Assembly (NCBI GenBank): GCA_963580285.1
Contig: OY757011.1
Location: 114,362,766-114,426,765, forward strand
Source of the DNA: Lucinisca nassula
Taxonomy: Eukaryota > Mollusca > Bivalvia > Lucinida > Lucinidae
Reading direction: 5' to 3'
DNA: 64,000 nucleotides
Shown here: in pieces, positions 56,069 through 64,000 of the stretch
Layout of the letters: every line of letters begins with the position of its first letter
How positions within the stretch are numbered: the first letter of the stretch is position 1
Position numbers and translations under genes: made by a program
Notes under the pieces: model-generated
Told to the model about the DNA's origin: nothing
Database searches by the model: none
The model's input: the letters and a program-made list of their open reading frames with translations, nothing else

Positions 56069-56114
56069 GAGTCATACTACGTAGTTTCGGCTAATAAAGC
56101 CTCATCAGTGACTC
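56069..56114 (-). ncRNA. Type I hammerhead ribozyme, copy 1
   Basis: Minus strand, 46 nt. Stem I GAGUCA (56114-56109) pairs with UGACUC (56074-56069). The catalytic core is CUGAUGA (56108-56102). Stem II GGCU/AGCC has loop UUAUU, with the conserved G10.1-C11.1 pair. GAAA (56088-56085) follows. Stem III is ACUAC/GUAGU with no loop, a perfect palindrome as in minimal hammerheads thought to act as dimers. The cleavage base is A17 (56075), cutting between 56075 and 56074. All invariant core bases are present. Confidence 0.95.
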
Positions 56115-56451
56115 TGTAATGATCCGGCAAAGAAAGCCAGAGCGAACATACTGCAATTTTGCGAATTTCGAATAGGCAGTCGATACAAAGACTGATATAA
56201 ATCAAAATGGGGTCCAAATAATTAAAAACCTGTCTAGAATATGAGTCTAAACCAATAATTTAATTCTGATTTCTCAGAAAATTCACGCTGATCTCAAAGG
56301 ACGAAAAGTAAAATATAAACTGCACTATGGTTGATGTACGGGGAGACGTTTTACGGCCGCCACACGGCACAACACCAGCTGCAGTGAAGGCAAATAAAAA
56401 TCAAAAATGAGTTCCTTTAAGAGCAACGAAAACATTCATAAGAAAGAAGAT

Positions 56452-56497
56452 GAGTCATACTACGTAGTTTCGGCTAATAAAGCCTCATCAGTGACTC
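56452..56497 (-). ncRNA. Type I hammerhead ribozyme, copy 2
   Basis: Identical to copy 1, 383 bp further on; predicted cut between 56458 and 56457. Confidence 0.95.
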
Positions 56498-56834
56498 TGT
56501 AATGATCCGGCAAAGAAAGCCAGAGCGAACATACTGCAATTTTGCGAATTTCGAATAGGCAGTCGATACAAAGACTGATATAAATCAAAATGGGGTCCAA
56601 ATAATTAAAAACCTGTCTAGAATATGAGTCTAAACCAATAATTTAATTCTGATTTCTCAGAAAATTCACGCTGATCTCAAAGGACGAAAAGTAAAATATA
56701 AACTGCACTATGGTTGATGTACGGGGAGACGTTTTACGGCCGCCACACGGCACAACACCAGCTGCAGTGAAGGCAAATAAAAATCAAAAATGAGTTCCTT
56801 TAAGAGCAACGAAAACATTCATAAGAAAGAAGAT

Positions 56835-56880
56835 GAGTCATACTACGTAGTTTCGGCTAATAAAGCCTCATCAGTGACTC
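56835..56880 (-). ncRNA. Type I hammerhead ribozyme, copy 3
   Basis: Identical to copy 1; predicted cut between 56841 and 56840. Confidence 0.95.
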
Positions 56881-57217
56881 TGTAATGATCCGGCAAAGAA
56901 AGCCAGAGCGAACATACTGCAATTTTGCGAATTTCGAATAGGCAGTCGATACAAAGACTGATATAAATCAAAATGGGGTCCAAATAATTAAAAACCTGTC
57001 TAGAATATGAGTCTAAACCAATAATTTAATTCTGATTTCTCAGAAAATTCACGCTGATCTCAAAGGACGAAAAGTAAAATATAAACTGCACTATGGTTGA
57101 TGTACGGGGAGACGTTTTACGGCCGCCACACGGCACAACACCAGCTGCAGTGAAGGCAAATAAAAATCAAAAATGAGTTCCTTTAAGAGCAACGAAAACA
57201 TTCATAAGAAAGAAGAT

Positions 57218-57263
57218 GAGTCATACTACGTAGTTTCGGCTAATAAAGCCTCATCAGTGACTC
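57218..57263 (-). ncRNA. Type I hammerhead ribozyme, copy 4
   Basis: Identical to copy 1; predicted cut between 57224 and 57223. It lies in the partial fourth monomer, which still contains the complete ribozyme. Confidence 0.95.
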
Positions 57264-57369
57264 TGTAATGATCCGGCAAAGAAAGCCAGAGCGAACATAC
57301 TGCAATTTTGCGAATTTCGAATAGGCAGATTTCCGGGTGGCGAAGACCCTCGATCTTCTTGTTTCTTTA

Positions 57370-57580
57370 ACGTCGAAATCAAATTCGTTCCATTTGTTGT
57401 AAAAATTTTAACGAAATTATACAATTCGATATGGATAAATAGAAATCCAGAAAATGTGCTTCGGTATTAGAAGAATGAGTTTTAGTTAACAGAAGTTCAG
57501 TAGGATAAATCTGGCCAACCACTAGTTCAAAATAAACATTATCTATACTAATAAAACGATTAAGAAAAGGTAACATGTCA
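57370..57580 (-). pseudogene. Penelope-like RT fragment beside the ribozyme array
   Basis: NRFISIDNVYFELVVGQIYP, TELLLTKTHSSNTEAHFLDF and YLSISNCIIS match the post-YLDD region of the 41.8-42.7 kb copy (NIDNTYFDGLISQIYPLELQ ... FLDLHLSIVDGFVS). After a frame change the text FYNKWNEFDFDV continues the match to about 57378. The YLDD Asp pair itself is not preserved. The fragment is more diverged from the other copies than they are from each other, so it may be a second Penelope lineage. Confidence 0.8.
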
Positions 57581-57597
57581 CTTTAGAACAATGTATC

Positions 57598-58152
57598 ATG
57601 GTAGCAAGTCCGTGTGAATAACACCCCTATATAAACTCCATTCTTTTTAGAGAAACTGGGGTTTACCTGGACATACATTATTTTTTTATTATTATTTCTA
57701 TTCCAAGACTATGGTTGTGTGTACTCGTTTGTTTGATTTGATACTTAACGTCCCCGTCAACACTATAAAGGTCATTTTGGAGACGTTGCTTCAAATTTTG
57801 TGGGACTTTTACCCAACAGTGAGATGAAATGTCACCTCAAGCCCTGCCACCCATTGAAACGAATTGGGTTTATAAGCATGGACGGTCTGACTCGCCCTGC
57901 TTTGCCTTGGCAGGCTTAGATCCTCTAAGTGGTTTACCAGTACTCGTGTGCTGTCAGAGGAAACATCATGCAGCCCATTTATTTCTTCAAGCCCCAAAGG
58001 GCGGGGGCCGTGTGTCTACTTGTATTGAGGTGGTTCTAACGAACTTTGGAGAAAAAAAAAAGATAAATATCACACATTTTCATCAGAAACATACCGGTTT
58101 TGGAGATATGAAAGTATGCACTAAGACACACGGATGTGTTTTTGTGATATTT
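57598..58152 (-). mobile_element. MITE family B copy split by SINE-1
   Basis: The B end and hairpin (57598-57729) and the opposite B arm (58024-58152: TTCATCAGAAACATACCGGT, TTTGGAGATATGAAAGTATG, CACTAAGACACACGGATG) flank a SINE-1 copy at the position of the central palindrome. Confidence 0.85.
57717..58023 (-). mobile_element. SINE-1 copy inside MITE B, imperfect target duplication
   Basis: The SINE (57730-58009) is flanked by GTGTGTACTCGTT (57717-57729) and GTGTGTCTACTTGT (58010-58023), a diverged duplication of MITE B sequence. It has a CAAA tail at the low side and the GGCCCCCGCCC start at the high side. Confidence 0.85.
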
Positions 58153-58626
58153 GCGTGTTTACTTGTTAGACAATTCCTTTAAACTGATGTACAGTTATTG
58201 CTCAACACGTTATTACTATTGCTGTGCTGTGCTTTAACATGAAGTTTGTAAATCTGCAAACGGCTAGACGGGACACATTGTCAGTACTTGTGGTAATTAT
58301 AATCTTGTTTTAAAATGTTCGGCCATATTTGTGTACGACCGGGGAACCACAAACTCGGCGGAAACATTATTACATTCAATTTAGTATTCTCAAATGTGCT
58401 TTTACGTCCGGTCTTTGTATCAACCGAAACATGGAAGGCTGGCATTTATGAGGAAGCACAAACTGAATCGTACTGGTGTCAGATTTCATGATCTTTTAAG
58501 TACCATGGAACTTCAATGCCTCGAACACAACTGGTACCATTAAGCTTTGTTCGAAATATGGATAGCTTGATCCAGTAGCAGATAAGGTGGGTATTTTATG
58601 CTAATTGAAGAATAAGTTTCCTTACT

Positions 58627-58688
58627 ATGTTGTGGATATTCATTAGAACCGCCTCGCCGAGGCGGTTCTAATGAATACCCACAACACA
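58627..58688. repeat. Solo MITE central palindrome
   Basis: TATGTTGTGGATATTCATTA GAACCGCCTCGC and its inverse are a near-perfect 30-bp-arm hairpin without the usual flanking arms. Both arms carry the same GTACTC to ATATTC/GAATAC change. Confidence 0.85.
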
Positions 58689-58879
58689 GGATTTTATGGA
58701 GAACTGACAAAACCTATCCTTCAATTTTCACAAAATACGAACCTTATCTGTTGCTATGGAACTTTGATACTTCTATCTTCTAATAGAAGATTACCAGAAG
58801 CCACCGGTAGCTGTACAGGTAGACTCAAGGGGACTGGTTCTGATTACGCACGTAGAGATGAAATCGACTCAAATGAATA

Positions 58880-59410
58880 CTGGTAAACCGCTGAGAAGGT
58901 CTAAGCCTGTCCATGCAAAGCGATGCAAGTCGGCCCGTCCCTGCCTATTAACCCTTTGTTTGGGTGGTAGGGCTTAAAGGCATTTATTCTTGATTATTGA
59001 GGACTATCATTTCATTACATAATATTATTTAGCCCTGAGTGCTGACTAAAGAGGAGTCCTCTGTCTGCAACAGGTAAGGGGCCTCCTTGGGGAAAATCAA
59101 TAATTGACTAACTGTGAATTAGAGTGTACCTTATTGATTTTCACCTTTAGTGCTTCAGTCAGGGAATTCAACAGTAGCTACTAATCACCCTATTAAAGGC
59201 CGCCTTTGATCTGCTATAGACAGTTTATCACAGGGAGCAATAAAACAATTATGAACACACTGTGTGCTACTGTCTAAGAATAAATGCCTTTAAGATGTCG
59301 TTTCATCTCAATGTCGGGTAAAATCCTACAAAATTCTTGGAAGCAACGTATATAAAATGATCTAATTCGTATTCACGGGTACATAATAACCTAAAATCAA
59401 ACAAGCAAAG
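58880..59410 (+). mobile_element. SINE-1 copy split by a TTAA-flanked MITE
   Basis: The SINE 5' part (ACTGGTAAACCGCTGAGAAG ... TAGGGC) ends at 58973. The 3' part (GATGTCGTTTCATCTCAATG, TTGGAAGCAACG, a diverged CGTTAAAC, CAAACAAGCAAAG) resumes at 59294. Confidence 0.85.
58974..59293. mobile_element. MITE with TTAA duplication
   Basis: Termini AGGCATTTATTCTT and, inverted, AAGAATAAATGCCT are flanked by TTAA on both sides (58974-58977, 59290-59293). Element length is 312 bp. TTAA targets are typical of piggyBac and Kolobok; the terminal bases do not decide between them. Confidence 0.85.
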
Positions 59411-59562
59411 GCCTATTGCGCAAGGTCCTCAATTACAAAGTATATTATCGTACCGATATGATCATCAATATTAATTCCTGCAATACGCTCATCAATATCA
59501 ATAGCTGCAACTGTCTTTTATCAGTTGATCCACGGCATGGGGAAAAACTGTTTTGTCATAAT

Positions 59563-59630
59563 TTGCGAACAACGAAGGAGTAGAACAGCCTGCGAAATTG
59601 CGCAGGCTGATCTTCCCCTTTGTGTTCGCC
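59563..59630. repeat. Palindromic MITE core (GCGCAGGCTG)
   Basis: TTTGCGAACAACGAAGGAGT, AGAACAGCCTGCG and CGCAGGCTGATCTTCCCCTT TGTGTTCGC are inverted arms with small bulges. Confidence 0.75.
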
Positions 59631-59918
59631 ACTTGGCTAGAACAATACTCTTGTTTTGTATCTTAAAATTCAAGGGTTTTGCTAGTCATGTTAGCTGAGC
59701 AGGCCGTATTGTGTCTCACCTGGACGCAATCGCCGAAGACAGGATTTCACCTGACCTGGCTTTACTGCCAGATGAATATTGTCCAGATACTGCTTATATA
59801 TAACTGTCCGGCTAAATATGACATATGGCTCTGAGGACGATTCTTATTTGCCGGAATACCAAACTATCATATTTCATATGATATATTGGTGTGATATAAT
59901 AATTTACGATAAATGATG

Positions 59919-60392
59919 TACAGTAAAATTCCCATATAGAGACTACCTTTGGGACTGTTCAAAAGTGGTCTTTAAGACCACTTTTGAACAGTCCCAAAGG
60001 TGGTCTCATTCTAGAGGACTATGTGTTATGAAATTACAAAGAAAAAACATCTGCATCCTTAATAGCTCAGTGGTTAGCGCGTTCGTCTTACGATCGAGAG
60101 GTTGTGGGTTAGAATTCGGCCAACGGAGGCGAAGTGTATCCTTGGGCAAGACACTCCACCCAGATGTTGATGGGTAGCAGTGGTGTAAAAGCCACTGCCT
60201 CTCGCGCGCGCGCGTGATAACATCCTGAATGAGTGTTCGACAGCGATCAAAATAAGTTTGATGCTTTCATCGCAATAGAACTAAAATAAATTAGTATAAA
60301 CTAAAGATGGAATTATTTAAATCTGCATTTAAAAGCAGAATTTGTCTTAATTGTAGGTGGTCTTCTTAAAGTCAAGGGGCCATTTTACGTAG
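59919..60392. mobile_element. MITE family C copy containing a tRNA-SINE
   Basis: Termini TACAGTAAAATTCCC / GGGGCCATTTTACGTA. The palindrome TTTGGGACTGTTCAAAAGTG GTCTTTAAGACC and inverse is at 59950-60000. SINE-3 is inserted at about 60059. Confidence 0.85.
60059..60320 (+). mobile_element. tRNA-headed SINE (SINE-3)
   Basis: AATAGCTCAGTGGTTAGCGC (A box), TCGTCTTACGATCGAGAG (anticodon-arm region), GTGGGTTAGAATTC (decayed B box), then the body GGAGGCGAAGTGTATCCTTG and CTCTCGCGCGCG and an AT-rich tail. ATCTGCATCCTT before it and AAATCTGCATTTAA after it look like a diverged target duplication. The uncut sequence is seen in the sister MITE at about 19990. The head is a SINE promoter, not a functional tRNA. 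Confidence 0.82.
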
Positions 60393-60819
60393 GGGCCTAA
60401 CATAAAATGTTCGTTGCACCCCACTGTATAGTTACTCTGAATAGCTTAAAATGTAGGAAAATGTATCTTATTAGCCAAATTATATGTTAGGTTTTCAGGC
60501 TAATGGTCAGTTTTGAGATATTGGCCTTTATGTGACACTACCCTGCACAGTTTTCAAATTTGGTCATTGTTTAGTGTTGCCAAAATTGTTTTGTTATAAC
60601 CAGGATAAACACTTAAAACACCGTTATTAAAAAGACCATTATTAATGTTTTTTATTTATTTTTTAACATTTACCAGTCACTTTTAAATAAGTTCCAGCAG
60701 ATTGTTTTACTGATAGTCAACAAAACAAACGTGATCTTATCACATCCACATAGGTAAATAACAAACTGCCGAACTCTTGCCTGATAACTCAAATAAAATA
60801 GACAACTGTTTGTATGTTT

Positions 60820-61125
60820 GTTTGAGTTCATATTTAACGTCCCCGTCAACACTATATACATGTAGGTCATTTTGGAGACGTTGCTTCCAATTTTGTGGGA
60901 CTTTTACTCGACATTGAGATGAAATGACGTCTCAAGCCATGCCGACCAATGAAACCAATAGGGTTTATAAACATGGACGGTCCGACTCGCACCGCTTTGC
61001 CTGGGCAGGCTTAGATCCTCTAAGCGGTTTACCAGTACTCGTGTGTGGTCGGTTTCAGCTCTGCGTGGAAGCATCATGAAGCCCATCAATTTCCTCAAGC
61101 CCCGGTAGGCAGGGGCTGAATCAGC
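60820..61125 (-). mobile_element. SINE-1 full copy
   Basis: The complete family layout on the minus strand, tail at TTTGTTTGAG (60820) and head at GCCCCGGTAGGCAGGGG (61100-61118). An insertion of ATACATGT lies in the ACACTATATACATGTAGGTC segment. No target duplication was found. Confidence 0.85.
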
Positions 61126-61447
61126 GATGTTTTACTGCAGTTGCAGCGTAGACGGTAGGAGCGTCAATCGTTAAAACTTTACAGCTTGTTGCATACGCTA
61201 AAGAATTCTTTCGAATTTGCAAGCTCCTTGGGTCTGCCGTACATAGGCGGTTCTGAATATACACCACGCACACTTCGTTCACTCGGTGTATAGAAACATT
61301 TAGCACTTTAACCTTTGTCCGGCTGAATAGATTAAAGTAAGCATACCAATTCCTGGCTATCCAACAATCAAAGTACTGATACAATGTATTCGTTCCGTTC
61401 ACAAACGGCATGGCCAACTGTGTAGATCCAGATCAGACTGCTTCTTT

Positions 61448-61681
61448 TACAAAAATAAATTTCCTCTATTAAGACCAGCCAAAATTAAGATTAATTCATT
61501 AATTAATTTATAATTAAAGATTTCAAGTTTTCTGCGCTTCATCGTCCAGTAAAGGACTGTCCTTGGGACTGTTCAAAAGTGGTCGTAATGAACGCTTTTG
61601 AATACTGCCTGCTCTAAAGTGGTCTTTTTGACCACTTTTGAACAGCCCCAAATACGGTCTTAATATTGGACTTTAACTGTA
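61448..61681. mobile_element. MITE family C copy
   Basis: The left end is degraded, with CCTCTATTAAGACC. The palindrome is GACTGTTCAAAAGTGGTC ... GACCACTTTTGAACAG, and the right end is GACTTTAACTGTA. Confidence 0.75.
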
Positions 61682-61746
61682 TTTTGCTCAAAGCGGCAAG
61701 CACTCTGTGCTGCGAAAAACCAAATGCTCTCAGAGCAAATGCTTGC

Positions 61747-62029
61747 CATCACGAAAACACGCCTATATAATTTTGACACCCTTGAACCCCACTTTTATAT
61801 AGTAAAACTGGGGTTTCCGGGGGTATACCTTATTTTTCTTTTTTTCTGCTCTAAAATATAGATTGTGGGTACTCGTTAGAACCGCCTCGACGAGGCGGTT
61901 CTAACGAGTGCCCACAATTTATATTTTGAGCAGAAATAAGAAAAATATGACACTTTTTCATCTTAAAATTGTCATTTTTGGGGGGCGATAAAGGTGGCAA
62001 TGTATTTGTATAGGCGTGTTTGCGTAGTG
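61747..62029. mobile_element. MITE family A copy, complete, in a dispersed repeat
   Basis: CATCACGAAAACACGCC to GGCGTGTTTGCGTAGTG with a perfect central palindrome (GAACCGCCTCGACGAGGCGG TTC). It is inserted in the repeat also seen at 55340-55430, which gives an approximate empty site (TTGCCAGCCAATGGAAAGCG) for comparison with TTGCC / GCCAAAGAAAAGCG here. Confidence 0.9.
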
Positions 62030-62364
62030 CCAAAGAAAAGCGACGCTACCTTATGTCGGGTCGCAGAATATACTGTCGCAAATTTTTGACCTTATCCAAT
62101 CAAACGTCGTGTTACATGTACTTACGGAAGTGTATTAAAATTAATTATATATGAAAAGGTAATGGCACCGAATCAGTTAGCCTGGCATCCAGCTATGAGA
62201 TTTAAGTTTTTAATAAAGATAAAGTACTCCTTGAGTATTTTTCTGCACATATAACCCCCTTACCTGGCATAAGCTCATATTTGTAGCTGTCACAGAATGG
62301 TGTTAATCAGGCAATGACCTAGAGACAAAACATGGTTCTGATGAAGCTAGTCTAATGCGCCTGT

Positions 62365-62678
62365 CCAACAAATAAAGTTGTCCCCACCCATCGGGGCTTG
62401 ATGAAATAGATGGGCTTCATGATGCTTCCACGCAGAGCTGAAACCGACTGCACACGAGTACTGGTAAACGCTTAGAGGATCTAAGCGGTGTGAGTCCATG
62501 CATGCTTATGAACCCTATTGGTTCCATTTTGGCGACAGGGCTTGAGATGTCATTTCATCTCAGTGTCGGGTAAAGTCCAACAAAATTGGAAGCAACGTCT
62601 CCAAAATTACCTATACAGTGCTGTCTGGGACGTTAAACTCAAATCAAACAAACAAAGCAAACAAACCAACAAATAAAG
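62365..62678 (+). mobile_element. SINE-1 full copy with perfect 13-bp duplication
   Basis: The element at 62378-62665 is flanked by CCAACAAATAAAG (62365-62377, 62666-62678). It starts TTGTCCCCACCCATCGGGGC and has the CAAACAAACAAAGCAAACAA tail. The GGACCGTCC segment is deleted internally. Confidence 0.93.
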
Positions 62679-62999
62679 ACGTTTTTCGAGAAAACTATTT
62701 TATATGCGATCACAGGTTAAATAATTCATAGAGAAATCGGTCATTCTGTCTCATATCCCACCAGCAAAGAGAAATCACAATGTCAGATTGCTGCAAATCT
62801 GTTGCAAGGCAGGAAAGTGGGCCCTGGAAAAATAATGTGTTTTTAGTTTTATTCTACACTGCCTGTAATTTAAACAGCGGCGTCTGATCTGGGTCTGCAC
62901 TGTGATTGCGTATGTACATTCTAATACACTTGCGTATGTACATGTACATGTGACCCTGGTACGTTACTTGCAGGTCCTTTATTCCCATCGTGATCTGTG

Positions 63000-63218
63000 A
63001 TTTTAACTTTGGTTTTGGTTAAATAGCACTTTCAAGATTATTTTACTTATTTCGAGCCGATCGTTATTCAGAGGTGGGCGAAAATCGCAGTACCCGGGAG
63101 AAAACTACCCGACCTACCGTTGCAGAACTTGGCGTCTTACATTGTTACCGAACGAACCTCGAACTCACAGCGGTGACAGCTTCATCGCTCTCACCCAGTA
63201 AGACACGAAGACCCGTTG
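63000..63218 (-). mobile_element. tRNA-derived SINE (SINE-2)
   Basis: On the minus strand: AACGGGTCTTCGTGTCTTAC (tRNA-like head, decayed), GAGTTCGAGGTTCG (B-box region), GACGCCAAGTTCTGCAACGG, TCGGGTAGTTTTCTCCCGGG and CTGAATAACGATCGGCTC. Confidence 0.75.
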
Positions 63219-63621
63219 GTCAGTGACAACCACTTGGAAAACAGTAGTGAAATTCAAAAATAATTTTAATTTTTGACAAACAGTCCCCCAAAAAAGAACC
63301 TAGCAAGCGCACAATCAGTAGGCAACGTTACCATAACGCTCAGTCAATTCAGACAAAAAGAAAACAAGTGGGCCCCTACAACCGAAAAGGGGCGTCCAAG
63401 GATATGCGCTCTGCGAAGACTCAAATCAGTCTGAGTACACACTCATTTACAATACGACCTTTTCAATCTGTATGAAGAACCGTGGAAAAAGGGCCTTCAT
63501 ATAGCGCACAGCCGATGCGCAGGTTGATAAGAGTCTTCGCTCGGCGCAAATGCTCGACCGTTCACTTACTTAGTGGACAAATGCTCTGTCACTTAAGCAT
63601 TCATAATGAAAACACGCCGAT

Positions 63622-63845
63622 TTAAGGGAAATGGGAAGACCTAGCATATTTTCCACCATTTTTCAAAGGGAAACAACTTTCGGGACTTCCTGCTCACTTT
63701 TCCACCGAAAAGGGGTCTACTCTTAAAGGAAAGAATTTGCTCCTCGGGAATAAATTCTTTCCTTTAAGAGTTGACCCCTGTTGACATGGGAAATAAGAAC
63801 ACTTTTGCAGGAGTTGCGACCCCAAGGTGTGCCAATTCCCCTTAA
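63622..63845. mobile_element. MITE family D with TTAA duplication
   Basis: Termini GGGAAATGGG / CCAATTCCCC are flanked by TTAA (63622-63625 and 63842-63845). The internal palindrome TACTCTTAAAGGAAAGAATT ... AATTCTTTCCTTTAAGAGT is at 63718-63771. It appears inserted into a MITE A copy: CATAATGAAAACACGCCG lies immediately before and an A-type arm immediately after. Confidence 0.85.
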
Positions 63846-64000
63846 ATATAATGAAAATTTTACCACCAAAAAGTGAAAGTTGTCTTACATAAATTTCTGA
63901 TAATTTTCGTAATTCTGCGTAAAACATAAATTGTGGCCGCCAGCGCGTACGAGTACACATAATCTAGGTTTCTGAGCAGAAAAAAGTGTTTACTATATAA
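63846..64000. mobile_element. MITE family A copy, runs off window end
   Basis: Continuing from AATGAAAACACGCCG at 63605-63619: TTTTACCACCAAAAAGTGAA, TCTGCGTAAAACATAAATTG and AATCTAGGTTTCTGAGCAGA. The central palindrome is degraded. Confidence 0.7.

Larger units (their letters stand above)
56011..57328 (-). mobile_element. Retrozyme-like tandem array: 383-bp monomer x 3.4 with hammerhead ribozymes
   Basis: Unit starts at 56011, 56394, 56777 and 57160 are exactly 383 bp apart; the fourth copy ends at 57328. I saw no base differences between copies. Each contains one type I hammerhead ribozyme on the minus strand, so a minus-strand transcript should cut into unit-length RNAs. No ORF of 60 codons or more lies within the array. 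Known animal retrozymes are small non-coding tandem repeats with type I hammerheads that give circular RNAs, and this fits in size and layout. On its 5' side (minus sense) the array abuts a Penelope-like RT fragment at 57379-57580. An assembly-made expansion of copy number cannot be excluded, but the ribozyme itself does not depend on it. Confidence 0.93.

Noticed and set aside
1..64000. CRISPR array, operon or phage features
   Set aside because: No direct repeats with unique spacers, no prokaryotic gene density and no ribosome-binding-site-led ORF chains. The window is eukaryotic repeat DNA.

Overview
The window is invertebrate nuclear DNA made almost wholly of mobile elements and their remains. 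I found no host protein-coding gene, no rRNA gene and no prokaryote-style operon. The repeat mix (tRNA-headed SINEs ending GACGTTAAAC, Penelope-like retroelements, Tc1/mariner, hAT and CACTA-like relics, many palindromic MITEs, arrays carrying a recurring GCCATCTTG motif) points to a lophotrochozoan, most likely a bivalve mollusc. That is inference from repeat style; the sequence holds no taxonomic marker.

The most notable feature is at 56011-57328: 3.4 head-to-tail copies of a 383-bp unit that read as identical. On the minus strand each copy carries a complete type I hammerhead ribozyme: CUGAUGA, a GGCU/AGCC stem II, GAAA, a self-complementary stem III (ACUAC/GUAGU), cleavage base A17, and a 6-bp stem I (GAGUCA/UGACUC). 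There are four ribozymes, exactly 383 bp apart. A minus-strand transcript should cut itself into 383-nt monomers suited to circularisation. This is the architecture of an animal retrozyme, and it lies beside a Penelope-like RT fragment on the same strand.

Layout. 0-2 kb: palindromic MITEs, one SINE. 2.27-5.45 kb: CACTA-like element with ~600-bp inverted arms, inserted in a MITE. 6.4-9.1 kb: 5'-truncated LINE in the centre of a MITE palindrome. 9.3-12.1 kb: SINEs and MITEs. 13.1-17.3 kb: ~150-bp tandem array interrupted by a Penelope-like element. 17.9 kb: nested foldback. 19.6-20.5 kb: decayed RTE-like LINE. 21-27 kb: MITEs, Penelope tails, SINEs. 28.9-31.6 kb: decayed Penelope pieces and a duplicated repeat. 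31.6-35.4 kb: Penelope tail containing a tRNA-SINE, which contains a hAT element, which contains a MITE. 35.5-37.4 kb: second ~150-bp array, inverted. 38.3-40.8 kb: MITEs and a 1-kb foldback. 40.8-43.35 kb: the best Penelope-like copy. 44.1-45.1 kb: ~140-bp tandem repeat. 46.9-49.1 kb: Tc1 element hit by a LINE. 50.3-53.6 kb: long repeats in XY...YX order. 54.0-54.7 kb: second Tc1 relic. 55.7-57.6 kb: hairpin, ribozyme array and Penelope fragment. 57.6-64 kb: SINEs and MITEs.

The elements interact by nesting. At least ten insertions can be ordered from interrupted hosts and target-site duplications, which gives a relative chronology. Every recognised coding region is broken by a stop, frameshift or truncation.
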